Shown here: one piece after another, positions 11,075 through 22,346 of the stretch
Position numbering within the stretch: the stretch's first letter is position 1
How the letters are laid out: every line of letters begins with the position of its first letter
Assembly (NCBI GenBank): GCA_026075535.2
Contig: AP026547.1
Location: 2,232,001 to 2,296,000 of the forward strand
From: Tricholoma matsutake
Taxonomy: Eukaryota; Basidiomycota; Agaricomycetes; Agaricales; Tricholomataceae
Length of the DNA: 64,000 bases
Reading direction: 5' to 3'
Position numbers and translations under genes: made by a program
The notes under the pieces: generated by a model
Told to the model about the DNA's origin: nothing
The model's database searches: none
What the model saw: only the letters and a program-made list of their open reading frames with translations

Positions 11075-12975
11075 TCAAAGTTTTTTGAGATGTTCTGAGT
11101 CGATATCAAGGAAGTTCAGCAGAAGGGGAATAGACTTTCGAGCAAAATAAGGAAGAAGTTGGAAGGTGGCAACTGGCCAATGGAATACTGATCTGTCGAG
11201 TTTGCAGATGATGTAGGCTCCTCCATAGTTTTGTTCAATAATGATGAGGGGACCTAAATATTGAGGTCGCATCTTGCGATTGAGGGATTTTTTGATTTGC
11301 ATGTTCCAAAGTAGGACCAGGTCACCTTTTTCGAAGTTGTAGTTGCGCATCGTTCATTTGTGAACAAGTTCAAAACATTTTGCGGCTTCGAGTCGAGCAG
11401 TATAGACTTTCAAATATAGAATTTTGAGGTTGGTTGATCATTTCTGTAGTGCTATTGCTCTTTGAGCGATGAGATCGGTTGTTGATAAGATAGAATCAGG
11501 AGGGGGTTGCAAGTATGTTGCTTCAGAGATGTTGAGTGGGATGAGGAAATGTGATCCTGTAACTGCAAAGTAAGGAGAGCAACCCATACATCTATGAACT
11601 GTAACTCGTTCTGCCCAAAACACAGAGTGTGCTCCAGCTGACCATTTGCTCTGATCTCCATCAACTGCTTTGAATAACGATTGTTGGTTATCAAACTGAG
11701 CTCTTTCAATGAGTCTGTTCACATGAGAATTGTAACCACTAATTTGAATGTGGTTAATGTGATATTGTTTTGAAAGGTACTCCAATGCTGCAATGAAGGC
11801 TGATCCGTTATCGCTCACGATTTCATATAGGGAGCCCCATCAACAAATAATGTCTTTGAAAATCCAATCGCTGAGTGTTGTTGCATTTTCTTGCCAAAGT
11901 TTTCGCCATTCAGGATAGGTCGTTAGCAAACATTGACCTTGTACAATATACTTGAATCTGCTCAAAGGAGGCATTTGCATAGTATTGATGTAGACTTTGC
12001 TGAATAAAGGTGTGGGTGTGGCAACGGTAGGTGGGATAAGGAGATTTTGAGTTTGTTGTATTTGGCAGAGGTGGCAGGTGCAAATAAACCATGCAATGTC
12101 AGCTTTCATGTTAGGCCACCAGAATCGAAGGGCAATGACTGATTTTGTAGTGAAAATCATCTTGTGTCCAATATCGTTGTGTGCTGCACGAATAATTTTG
12201 AGATGATGTTTGGGGATTGCAATGATTTTGTGAGCTCCATGGGAGTCTTTTCTCCATAGTTTGCCTGAGTCTAAAAAAAATTTGGTGCCATATCAAACGA
12301 AGGTAGCGTATTTGGAATCTGATAAGTCTGGAGGTCATACCAAATCATCTAACCATTTTCAAATGCGAAGTAATCTTTTGTCATCCTTTTTTGCATTGTT
12401 TGTTTGTGGGACATCATCGTAGGTCAGATCCTCCCCCTTACTGAGATCTGAAGAGAGGGAGAGTGTTGAAATTTGATAGGAAGTAAATGGACGAGTTGTA
12501 ATGGGATTGATTTGATGTACGAAACCATGTAGACAGTCGATCCAGTCTCCAAAATCGGTTTCGTTGTCGAACTGATCATCTTCGTCTTGTGGAGGACATC
12601 TTGAAAGTCTGTCTGGACCATGGTGTGTGCCTGCCACATGGACTAACATGAAGTGGAAGGTTAGAATCGATACTATCCATCGATTGATGCTAGTGCTAGG
12701 TGCAATATCAGGATTTGAGAGCATGCCTTTGAAATACCTTGCATCAACTTCAACAATGAGGTTTTGGACCCCTATTAGATACAATTGAAGTGCTCCAAGA
12801 GTGCAATATAGACTGTAGAGTTCCAGCTTCACTTGCAAGAACTGGGATTTGCAGTCATTAAGCATGATCGAACCAAATCGACTATAGTATCGCTTTTGAG
12901 GATTGTCAGGATCACATTGCACAAGGAAAAAGCCGACCGTGATGCTTGATGTGTTGACTGCAAGGATAACTGGGG
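11075..12975 (-). pseudogene. Element F RNase H and integrase region
   Basis: From 12922 down: an RNase H-like part (SRFGSIMLNDCKSQF, VEVDARYFKGMLSNPDI, HFMLVHVAGTHHGPDRLSR), then the integrase with a CHLC zinc-finger half (CTCHLCQ), SDNGSAF in the core and a C-terminal LVLLW module. Several in-frame TGA codons (for example near 12357, 11839, 11437 and 11352) sit where related elements have Arg. This pol type is common in agaricomycetes. No functional protein can be made. Confidence 0.8.
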
Positions 12976-13419
12976 TAGTGCTTGAAGGTCCAGTCCTTGG
13001 TTATGTAACAGTCTTTTGGAATTTTGAGATGTAATCTGCTTGTTAAAGCCTTACAACTTATCCTGGCATTTCAGGACTTTTTTGTACACAATGTCAAGAT
13101 AGGACCAAAAAGGTTTTGTTATTATGTGTCAGTGGTTTTTACAGAATTAAATGTATTAAACACAAATCAATTTTTCCAGGTCATACACTTTTCTCAAAAC
13201 CTCAGAAAACATATGGACTGGAAAAACCGTTTTATGTTTAATATGTTTAATTCTGTAGAAATCACTGAGGCATAATGACAAAACCTTGTCAATCATATCT
13301 TGACATTGTGTACACAAAGTCCTGAAATGCCAGATAAGTTGTAAGGCTTTAACAAGCAGATTACATCTCAAAATTCCAAAAGACTGTTACATAACCAAGG
13401 ACTGGACCTTCAAGCACTA
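12976..13419. mobile_element. 444-bp fold-back element in F pol
   Basis: The two ends are long inverted repeats starting TAGTGCTTGAAGGTCC; each arm is well over 100 bases. The element splits the RNase H coding region: PV before it and a CCCCAGT-containing piece after it show where it entered. Flanks resemble each other (TAACTGGGG on the left, TTACTGGGG after five extra bases on the right), a blurred target duplication of about 9 bases. It has no coding capacity. Confidence 0.75.
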
Positions 13420-14925
13420 AACTGTTACTGGGGTGGGGGATGAGTAGTCGATTGCTCGAATCACTGGGGAATTGATCAAAGCTTCCTTCAAATCTTCCTG
13501 TGCGACTATTTGTTTCAGTCCAAATTTGAAAGGAATGTCTTTTTGAGTGAGTTGAATCAGCGCTGTAGCACGTTGAGCAAAATTTTGAATAAAGATATGA
13601 CAGACTCCAATTGTTCCTAAGAATGCCTTAACTTCAGTGAGCGTACAACATGGTCCCCGCTTCTGAATCTTATTGATGCATGTCAGATCAGCCATTCAAT
13701 CTTGAATATTGCATTGATGACCTAAAATGATTATTTTGGGGATGCAAGCAAATAACTTTGGACCTGAGAACATTCCACCACAATACTTCATGCGCTGGAC
13801 GATGTGATTCAAATTTTCGAAATGCTCCCAGACGAAACGTCGAATGCCCAGGTTGTTGGTGATCATTTTGTAAGATCCACTGATTGTTCGATATTCCGAT
13901 TTCGGACCCTTAACTGGTGTGTCATCAATGTAAGGGATGGTGATATGAGGGACTTTGGGTTGTAGAATGAATGTGACATCATCATGTAAGATCGGAACCG
14001 AGTTTGTCCAACCCATTGGTAGGGTGATGATTCAAAGCGTGCCAAATGGGTCTGGAAAGTCATTGGATCTCGAGAAGATTCAGCAACTAGCCTTTCATTG
14101 AATGCGACATATAAGTCCAACATTCCACCACAAGCACATCCCCCAAACTGTTCAGCTAGATGCTTGGGGATCGGGACAATGCCAGAGTGCTGAATTGTTT
14201 CTTGGTTTAGTGGTTCGAGACTGTGGATGATGCGAAGTGATTTTGCATCTTTCTTCACAATGCAAAACCATCATGATCAATACAACAAGTTCAACGGCTC
14301 ATATACTCCTGCTTCTATCTTTTTCACAGATCTGTTCATACAGACCAGGAGGTATAGGGATATTATGTTCAACCCATGGAGTGTGAGGAATGACAGGGAG
14401 TTCTATAGGAGGGAAGAAGTCAGGGCGAAAACTTCCTCATTCTTGTTTGGTCCATGCAAAACTGGTTTCATGATTTCGAATAAAATCGTGCATGAGGTTT
14501 TGTTCTTTGGGCCAAAGAAAATTGCCAGGATGGTTTTTGTTGATAATAGCTTTTTGTTCAAGTGAATATCAGGGAGAGGGGATAAATGATGGGGGATGAG
14601 GATTGAGTTTTGGCATATTCTCGAGGGGGTTGCCAGTGATTGTTCGAATGATGTGAAATTGATTGGGTAGTTCAGTAATAACTGGTCGAACCTTCTGTGC
14701 GACTGGTTTGTATTTCTTCTTTGGAGCTGTGAAGGTTGGGTATAAAGAGTCAGTTGATGAAACATCAGGAGGGGAAACGATAGTAGAATTGTGCATAGGG
14801 GTGGCCATCGAGGCCAATAAGAACATTGCATACTGGTGGCTAGCCACTAAATATAAGTTTGGAAGAATCGAGGAAAAGGAAGGAGTGTTCGAAGAGTTCG
14901 AGGAGTCAATATTGGGAATATTCAC
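13420..14925 (-). pseudogene. Element F reverse transcriptase
   Basis: Motifs in order from 14258 down are SLRIIHSLEPLN, GGMLDLYVAFNER, PMGWTNSVPILHDDV, the catalytic YIDD box (IPYIDDTPVKG), FVWEHFENLN and a thumb/connection part (CTLTEVKAFLGTIGVC). The frame changes once near 14020, and there is a TGA near 13696 at an Arg position. The catalytic YxDD is kept here, unlike in elements C, D and G. The stretch 14400-14925 is the linker between protease and reverse transcriptase. Confidence 0.82.
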
Positions 14926-15104
14926 AGTGTACTCGATAGTTATAGAAGAATTAGAATGGTCAAAAGAAATGATGAGAGTGCACTGGTTATTCTCTGAGAT
15001 TTTATCCTCTAGTTGTGAAAATGCTCACAAACTACTCTTCTTCGACAATTAGATTGGGGAATAGTCAGAATAGGATCAAAAATAGTTATCATTTGAGCTT
15101 CGTT

Positions 15105-15659
15105 TCAATAATTCTTCACTGTACTTTCCATGAGAACATCAAATGGTCGTCCGAGCAGAATGTTGTAGGCTGGATCTCGGATGATGTGTATTTTCATGTA
15201 GAGTGTGATGCTACCAACTTCGCAAGGTATATTCTGTGCTAAACCTAGACTCTGGTCAATGCCACCATTGGCCAATTGTAGAGGGATGTGTATTGAAGGA
15301 TTGTAGGCGAGACTGAGTTCATGACAAACTTCTTCCAACATAGCAATGATTGATGAACCCAGATCAACTACACTTTTGACTGGGTGTCTGCCATTGATGT
15401 TTATAATGACCAATCAAATAGAGTGTGATTCCTTTGCTGCAATGAAAGGTTCAGGTATTTCTCCAGGGCGAAGACTGCTAATATAAGTTTTGTAGGGGTC
15501 ATCAATTATGAAAATATCATTGTTAAGGAGATTCATAGCATTATTTCCTTCAGGTTGCTGGATACAACATGAAGTGACCTGTTCCTTCCATTTCATACAA
15601 ACTTCGGGCGATAGAGAAAGTAGTTCTTTGGGAGTTAGAGTGATAATTGGGGTTTTCAT
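15105..15659 (-). pseudogene. Element F aspartic protease region
   Basis: A retropepsin-like segment with VVDLGSSIIAM (the usual D-S/T-G is here D-L-G) followed by NILLGRPFDVL, the typical distal motif. Protease of this type would cut the gag-pol polyprotein. One stop at 15414 divides it from the preceding part. The missing Ser/Thr next to the catalytic Asp suggests decay or a family variant. Confidence 0.65.
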
Positions 15660-15662
15660 TGA

Positions 15663-17267
15663 TCAGGTGAAGATGTCTTCGGTGATGTTGTCTTTTTGAA
15701 TTGGTGCTTGGGTATGGTATGATGGGCCTTCTTTGTCTTTGTCTTTTCCTGTCGATGCAAAATTGCATTTGTGAGGAGGTAGATACAAATTTTCCTTAGT
15801 GCCATTGTAGAGATGTTGTGATGGTGTTTTGGAGGTCAAAGATGGTGCCAAATTCAAAGTAGGTAGATTGGTTGCTGTAGACAATATAGATGGTGCTGGT
15901 ACTTGTGGGACGAATCGCTCAACTGGTGCAGGGATTTGAGGGATTGAAGGCTGAGAGGTAGGAACTGTTGGCACATTTGAATCAGCTTGTGCAAAAGGTC
16001 TACCACTTTGTAAGGCATATAGCTCTTGTTCAAGTTTTGCAATATGATCTTCGGCTGTTGTAGATAGGTCAGTAATTTGGTAAACACCTCTGGATGGCAT
16101 TGAAGAAACTGTCGAAGGTGCAATATTATACATTAGCAAAGGGGTAACATTAGATGGAGGGTTTCATCAAGTCCATTCATCAATCCTGTCCTTGATAGAA
16201 TGACCGGGGATGTTTCGAGGAGTAAATTGACCATTTGGAAGTATGATCTTGCCTTCAGTGTTCTTCTTACACTTTCCTTTGTTGATATATGATTGGCAAA
16301 CCAAGCAGTCACTGATAAAATGTCCCATAAGCCCACAAAAGATGCAAACTAAAGTTTCGAGCTGGTCTGAACAAAATCCACCATTAGGTTGAGTAGTGTT
16401 CATGGTTTTCAAACCTGCTAAAGCAGTTACAAGAGTGGTTGCAAATTTTTCAAGAATTGCCATAAGATCTTCCAATTTAATTTGAGGTGAAGATGTCAAG
16501 GTTGTTGGTATTGCCAAAGGTGCTGAAGAATGCGAACTGTGTAGTGATGTCGAGTCCAAAGCGATAGATCCTGCTAGAACAAATTTCGCTGCTGCGTGGA
16601 TATCATCAAGTGGGTAGGGGTCATTGGGATAGTGATTGGAAAATTTTAGTTCAAGTCGTCGAGTGATTCTAGCCCATAAACCTGGTTGGAAACCATGAAT
16701 GGAGGCTCTGCTTTGTTCAGCATTGGAAATCCTGCCTTTAGTAGATAAAAACTTTGTGATGTTATAGAAAATATAATCCCAAATCGCTCGTGTTGTAAAT
16801 ACCGATGTGAAGTTGTTCGCCGATGAGTTTGTCCATGTCCAAAATTGACCATTTCCGATCATCTTCGGAACCAGGGTACAGTTTGTGGATAGCGATGTGA
16901 AAATTCTGGAATGAAGTGCCAGCATCATATTCTGGAATCAATTCCCAAAGTTCAGAAATGTCAATATTGAGGTAGCAGCAAGCGTGCTTCTTCATTTCTT
17001 TGGAGTTCATGACATTGCACACTGAGAAAAGCAATTCGAGCTCATTAAAATATCTGCAAAGTTCTCAAGGCTGGGTGGGGTCAAATTTTGGAGCTGTGGA
17101 ATGACCACAAGCTGGCATAGTGGCTTGTGTAGTCTCATGAATGTGATGACTCTTTGGGTAGGGGTTAAAACTTGGGTGAAGGATGGTAGAGGTGTCGAAG
17201 TTGTTGGAAGGATGAATGAAGAGGTAGATGATGAGGATGAAGAAGTAGACGATGATGATGAAGACAA
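15663..17267 (-). pseudogene. Element F gag with zinc knuckle
   Basis: Gag-like segments span several frames. The N-terminus (from 17267) is Ser-rich. The central part has WDYIFYNITKFLSTKGRI and GLWARITRRLELKF. A CCHC-like knuckle CIFCGLMGHFISDC is followed by GQFTPRNIPG. Gag proteins of this kind form the particle that packages element RNA. Stops and frameshifts are present near 17000 and 16166. Confidence 0.7.
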
Positions 17268-17440
17268 TGAGATAGGTGAAGGGAATAGTCAACAATGAGT
17301 AGATTCTGCTTCGGAAACTGGGATTAGAATATCTCCCGATTGTTTGAGAGATTTGAAGGCATGGCGAGTATTGATATGAAGGTTTCTAGCTTGTGTTGGC
17401 CTAAGCCAGGAGATTCAAGATGGATTAGATGATGAAATGA
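17268..17440 (-). other. Leader of element F
   Basis: Sequence between the 5' LTR of F and gag, where the primer-binding site should lie. I do not recognise a primer match to a specific tRNA. Confidence 0.4.
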
Positions 17441-17944
17441 TGATGCTCGACCTGGAAACCCAAACAAAACCTATTAAAAAGGTCTCGAATAGTATTACGC
17501 AAGTTAGAGGAAGGTTGCAAGGTGGTACTAAATATCACCACTGTTACCCAAGGGTGGGGGAACTAGGTTCAAGGAGGTCCAATGATACTCAATGAAGTTT
17601 GAGGGCATACGAAGCTCTGCAAAGTGCTTCGAGGAAAGTTTGAGGATGTTCAAAGAAGTTTGAGGATGTTCAAGGGGCTTGTAGAGGACGAGGATGGTTT
17701 CAACAGATGCTGAGGATAGACTATAGAAATGTGGAAAGGCCTTGAGAGGGGATAGATAATAGACAATAGTTTTGAGAAGCTAGTATGGAAAGCTCAAAGA
17801 AGTTCATGGTAATATGCTAAACTTCAGGATTAAGATGAGAGGCTTGGACTCAAGAGAATTGCTCTTAAATCAGATGATGGATGTGAGAGGATGATCTATT
17901 CTGTCTTTCTAAGTAGCTAGTACAAGGCTATATATGTTTGGAAG
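17441..17944 (-). repeat. 5' LTR of element F, inner part
   Basis: Closely related to 18599-19220 of the solo LTR. It stops at GGAAG (17940-17944), where element C entered; the other part of this LTR resumes at 38132 with GGAAG again. Confidence 0.85.
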
Positions 17945-19781
17945 TGTTAAGAACTGATCCTAGAAGGTACATCGGAATCTGGTTGGACCCTGCAGGTGTC
18001 GATAATGGAAAGTTGTTGGGTTGTAGCAGGTCCTGCAAAGGGGAACAGAAAGGACTCGGCTTCAGCTTATAAGAAGCTGTGCCCTTCACCTCGTCTGGTG
18101 TCCTAATTTTGAGATGAAGGTTTGGAGGTAGGAGCAGAAAAGTGCAGGTAAATGCGGGGAAGGAGTATGGAGGGACTTCGGTTAAGCTCAGGTGAGACCA
18201 AAGCTTGGAAGGAAGAACTAGAGATTGAGTTGAATGAAGTTCAGACTCTTAGAGTAGAGAACAGAGGTAGGAGTAGAACAAGATTTAGATTGGCAAGTTA
18301 AAGATGGGGCTTTGTTGAGTCTATGTCGATATACAAACTGAGGAATACAAGGCAAAACTGACTAAGCTTAAATACTGTAATCCGGAATAAGGGCAGAATG
18401 GAAGCGGAGGCTGCGGCAGTGTTGTGACTGCATAGATAAACTACCTAGTGGGAGCTGCACAGGAATCCATAGTCAAATTTGCAAAAGGGATGGCAGCCTT
18501 GGGAAGGCAGCTGTGGGTGCTGTACAAGGCAGCCTGGTGCACAGCAGTGTGGGTAGTGCAAGGCAGCCAGGAATGAAAGCAGGAGGAGTTGACAATGATG
18601 ATACTCGACCAGGAAACCCAAACAAAACCCACAATAAGGGCTCGAATGGTATAACGCTAGTTAGAGGAAGGTTGCAAGGTGGTACTAAATATCACCACTG
18701 TTACCCAAGGCAATGAAAATGACTCTAGAGGGTATCTGATGAAGTTTGATGAAGTTCAAGAGTATTCAAAGCGCTGCGATGATGTCCGATAGAAGTTTGA
18801 TAAAGATCAAAAGCGTACAAAGCACTGCAATGACATTTGAGGGAAAGTTTAATGAAGTTTGGGAGTGTACGAAGTGTTGCGATGATGTTCGAAGAGGTGC
18901 GATGATGTCGAAGAAAGTTCGACGAGGTGCGATGATGTTCAAAGAAGTTTGAAGGACTTTATAGAAGATGAGGACGCTTTCGACAATGGCTGAGGATAGA
19001 CTATAGGAATGTAGAAAGGCATCGAAAAAGGATAGATGATATGTGATAGTTTCAAGAAGCTAGTATGAGGAGTTCAAGGAAATTTGGCATAAAACACTGA
19101 ACTTCGAGACTAAGTCGAGATGCTTGGACTCAAGAGAATGGCTCTTAAATCAGATGATTGGTGTGAGAGGACAATATATTCTGTCTTTCTAAGTAGCTAG
19201 TACAAGGCTATATATGTTTGGGAGAAGTGATACTAAAAAGGAAATAAAACATGAGGAATATATGAGGCAAGATATAAAACAATAGAGGATCTTTGCAAAT
19301 CATAGAATAAATGAAAGAAGATAAGAAGGGAAATGGATAGAGTCATGATTTATCACGGGTACCTGTCCCCATTGATCCAATATATCATCAAGATGTCAAA
19401 GCACCACAATCGCATCCTAAAATCCCAACGTTGTGTCTCCTCATGTCTGGTGGTGCTCGATATGCGATGCACTAACTCTTACAAGGTGTGCTGCATGTAT
19501 CCGAAGGGCGGTGCGATAGGTGTATGGTGGCTGAAGGTGTTTGAAGTGCTGCAAAGTTGTTCGAAGTTGTTCAAGATCGTTCAAAATCGATCAAAGTAGT
19601 TTCTGAGCGGTGTTGTGGGGTTTGTAGGGGTTGGGAGCATGCATTTTGATGTGTTGATGCCTCTGGAGATGTTCCCAGAGCTTAGAGCACACAGTGGACC
19701 TATCAATGAATGTCAGGTTCGAGGTGCAGAAAAGGGTCAGACAGATGCAGGTTCCAATCAGGAAAGGAACAGTTCTTGACA
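17945..19781 (-). repeat. 3' LTR of element C, interrupted
   Basis: LTR parts are 17945-18598 and 19706-19781, separated by a solo F-family LTR. Outer ends read TGTTAAGAACTG and CAGTTCTTGACA on the plus strand, an inverted terminal repeat of about 12 bases. It matches 37431-38131 closely. Confidence 0.9.
18599..19705 (-). repeat. Solo LTR of the F family inside the C LTR
   Basis: It begins TGATACTCGACC and ends CCTATCA. It is flanked by ATGA on both sides (18595-18598 and 19706-19709; AATGA if the shared A is counted). Related sequence occurs at 17441-17944 joined to 38132-38655. A solo LTR arises by recombination between the two LTRs of a former full element. Confidence 0.82.
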
Positions 19782-19796
19782 GTATTTCCCCCTTAG
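19782..19796 (-). promoter_or_regulatory. Polypurine tract of element C
   Basis: The minus strand reads CTAAGGGGGAAATAC just before the LTR start TGTCAAGAAC. Position and composition fit the plus-strand primer. Confidence 0.72.
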
Positions 19797-19846
19797 TGCC
19801 AAGCCTACAAGGCACATGAGTGTTTGAGTCTGAATAACCAAGTTGG

Positions 19847-20836
19847 TTGAATTTCCAAATGTGGCAGTTGGTTGAAAAAATTTTCACATTGTTTCCTACT
19901 CCCACCACCTATCCATTATGTCCCCCCAGCAGTCTCCATGGAAATCAAATTGGCCACGTCGAAGGCCCAACACAAACAGAGGAAGCGATGAGAGAGGAGG
20001 AGGAAGTGACAAGGGAGGAGGAGCGGAGGATGCAGGAGGCTGCGAAGGTGGAGGAGGCGCGCCAGGCAGAGGCACAGAAGAAGGAGACAGCAGCCACAAG
20101 ACAAGTGGAGAAGAAGTGGGTGGCTGCGGCTGAGGGGAGCAAGTCCCCAAAGAAGAAGAAAGTCGCCAAGTCGAAGGCGAGGGTGGGGTCAGAGGAGTCC
20201 AAGAATCCAGAGCGGGTGCAGGCCGCCTTGCCCTGCAAAAGGTGAGTCTTTTGTTTCACTTCTCAGCCTTCTTTTACTGATAAGTGGCCTAGATGCAAAT
20301 ATCAAAAAATTGCTTGTTTCAAGATGGGCACGAGGGGATGCATGTGCGATAACTGCACGCGCATCAAACACAAGTGTGAAGAGGTAGTGTGGGAGGGGCA
20401 GGAGGCTCCTGCAGCAAAAACAGTGGGAACGACGGGGAATAGTGGGGAGAATGTGGAGCTGCTGCAGCAGCTGATGAAGATGGTGAAGAAGGGTTTCAGT
20501 GAGGTGGCAGCTGCAGTATGGGAGTCCGTGGAGGAGGTCCAGGATGTATTGGACCTGGAGTGGGTGGAGGACAAAAGCACCAGGGAGGAGAGCAATGAGG
20601 ATGAAGATGAAGTGGAGTGGGCGGTACGAGAGTCCCAGTGGGAAGGACACGGAATACGCCAGTCAGGAGAAGACTGGGTGGCATTCCAGAAGTATCTGGA
20701 AAAAAGACGGGTGGATGATGAGGAGGAGAGCGAGAAAGAGGGCGAGGGTGGAAGAGAGGGTGAGGGTGGCAAAGAGGGTGATGGTGGGGGAGAGGGTGAT
20801 GAAGACGGTGGGGGGGAAGCAGAGGTGGTAGTGTAG
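19847..20836 (+). CDS. Antisense accessory gene of element C, Zn2Cys6-like
   Basis: Two exons, 19847-20241 and 20293-20836, joined by a 51-bp GT-AG intron that keeps the frame; the product is 312 residues with no stop. Residues ~55-120 are Glu/Lys/Ala-rich and likely coiled coil, followed by a basic KKKK stretch. At the splice junction the code reads C-x2-C-x6-C-x9-C-x2-C-x6-C (PCKRCKYQKIAC, then CDNCTRIKHKC), which meets the Zn(II)2Cys6 consensus of fungal transcription factors. The C-terminus is very acidic (Glu/Gly/Asp). The gene sits between pol and the 3' LTR of element C on the opposite strand. The start is uncertain because upstream ATGs in the frame are weak. Function unknown; DNA binding is inferred from the pattern only. 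Confidence 0.68.
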
Positions 20837-21320
20837 GGATCCAGTTGGATCCAAAAAATTCTTTTTATTTTCTTTCTGTTTGTAATAAAATTTGTTTCTG
20901 AGTTCCAACTGAGTGAATGGGTAACGTGAATAGGCTTTAAGTGGGTAATGTACCAGGTTTCTGTGGGTAGCAGGTGTGAAAGTCCACAAGGAGTTCTTGG
21001 GTGTGGTCAAGTTCCATAACAGGTAGCCAAGAGGTTTCTTCATTGGTTCCCTGGTAACCTTCCCATCGGACGAGGTAGAGAATCTTGCAGCAGCGCCAGT
21101 TGTCAACCTTGGAGTCGAGGACTTCAGCAATCTCATACTCGAGCTCATCATCGATAGTGATAGAAGGAGGTGGAGGTTGTGCTCGATTTGGAATTATGTT
21201 TGGGAAGTGTTTTTCTAGTTGGGAGACATGGAAAACAGGGTGGATGGCCCACATGTGGTCTGGAAGCCGCAGGGTGACTGAGTGAGTACCCGGGCGGGCA
21301 ATGATTTGAAAGGGACCATG

Positions 21321-21884
21321 CACAAGGCCAGCCTCATGATTCCCCCTTTCTGAAATATAGTTAGAAATTCTTTGTGAAATATTATATCTGAGACTAAATT
21401 TCTACAAACAGAAATTCAAAAAATTACCCATTAGAAATATACTTTGAAAATCAATATTTCTAATGGGTAATTTTTTGAATTTCAGTTTGTAGAAATTTAG
21501 TCTCAAATATAATATTTCACAAAGAATTTCTAACTATATTTCAGAAAGGAGGAATTATGAGGCTGGCCTTGTGATTGTGTGCCAACCTATGACCCATGTG
21601 AAGCTCAGATTGGACACATTGGAGGATTTTGTGATGGGCCAGCCTCATAATTTCTCCTTTCTGAAATATAGTTAGAAATTCTTTGTGAAATATTATATTT
21701 GAGACTAAATTTCTACAAACTGAAATTCAAAAAATTACCCATTAGAAATATTGGTTTTCAAAGTATATCTCTAATGGGTAATTTTTTGAATTTCTGTTTG
21801 TAGAAATTTAGTCTTAAATATAATGTTTCACAAAGAATTTCTAACTATATTTCAGAAAGGAGGAATTCTGAGGCTGGCCTTGTG
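21321..21884. mobile_element. 564-bp double fold-back element
   Basis: The ends are CACAAGGCCAGCCTCA in inverted orientation, flanked by ATG on each side (21318-21320 and 21885-21887). The element consists of two near-perfect palindromes (21321-21573 and about 21637-21884), each able to fold on itself, with about 60 bases of unique sequence between. It is AT-rich inside and has no coding capacity. It sits in the integrase C-terminal region of element C. A 3-bp duplication is usual for PIF/Harbinger-type elements, but the family assignment is a guess. Confidence 0.75.
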
Positions 21885-22021
21885 ATGGTTCTTTTCAGAA
21901 AGTTTCTTGGAGGGATGGGTGGTGCGGATATTTTCCGCAGTGACATAGGCAAAATCACCAATGTTGAAGTCGGGTGCAGGTGCCCAATGTTTGTCTGCAG
22001 GGCCTTGATAACACTCTTGAG

Positions 22022-22346
22022 TAGGGAACTGCATGGGTTTTACCCACAGGTTTCCCATGCTTTTATTTCCTAATTTATTCAATGAGTTTTGCATGAAAAA
22101 TCATGAAAAAATGATTTTCTGGAAGCTTTTTGTTGGCTCTTTGTGATCTAACACATAAAACAATATTTGGGTGACATCTGTCATGTGACAAGGTCGAAAA
22201 CAAATTATTTTGTTCTTTGTATCACAAGCATCCATTGAATAGCTATCAGAAAATCATTTTTTCATGAGTTTTCATGCAAAACTCAGTGAATAAATTAGGA
22301 AATAAAAGCGTGGGAAACCCGCGGGTAAAACCCATGCAGTTCCCTA
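22022..22346. mobile_element. hAT-type MITE 1 (325 bp)
   Basis: Terminal inverted repeats begin TAGGGAACTGCATGGG and extend for about 100 bases. The 8-bp target duplication CTCTTGAG is perfect (22014-22021 and 22347-22354). An 8-bp duplication with a TAGGG terminus is typical of the hAT superfamily. No transposase is encoded. Confidence 0.9.

Noticed and set aside
13024..13371. Two ORFs with the same protein start on opposite strands
   Set aside because: They are the two arms of a fold-back element and do not encode a protein.
17441..17944. A separate solo LTR on the left side of element C
   Set aside because: Its break at GGAAG and continuation at 38132 show that it is one half of the split 5' LTR of F.
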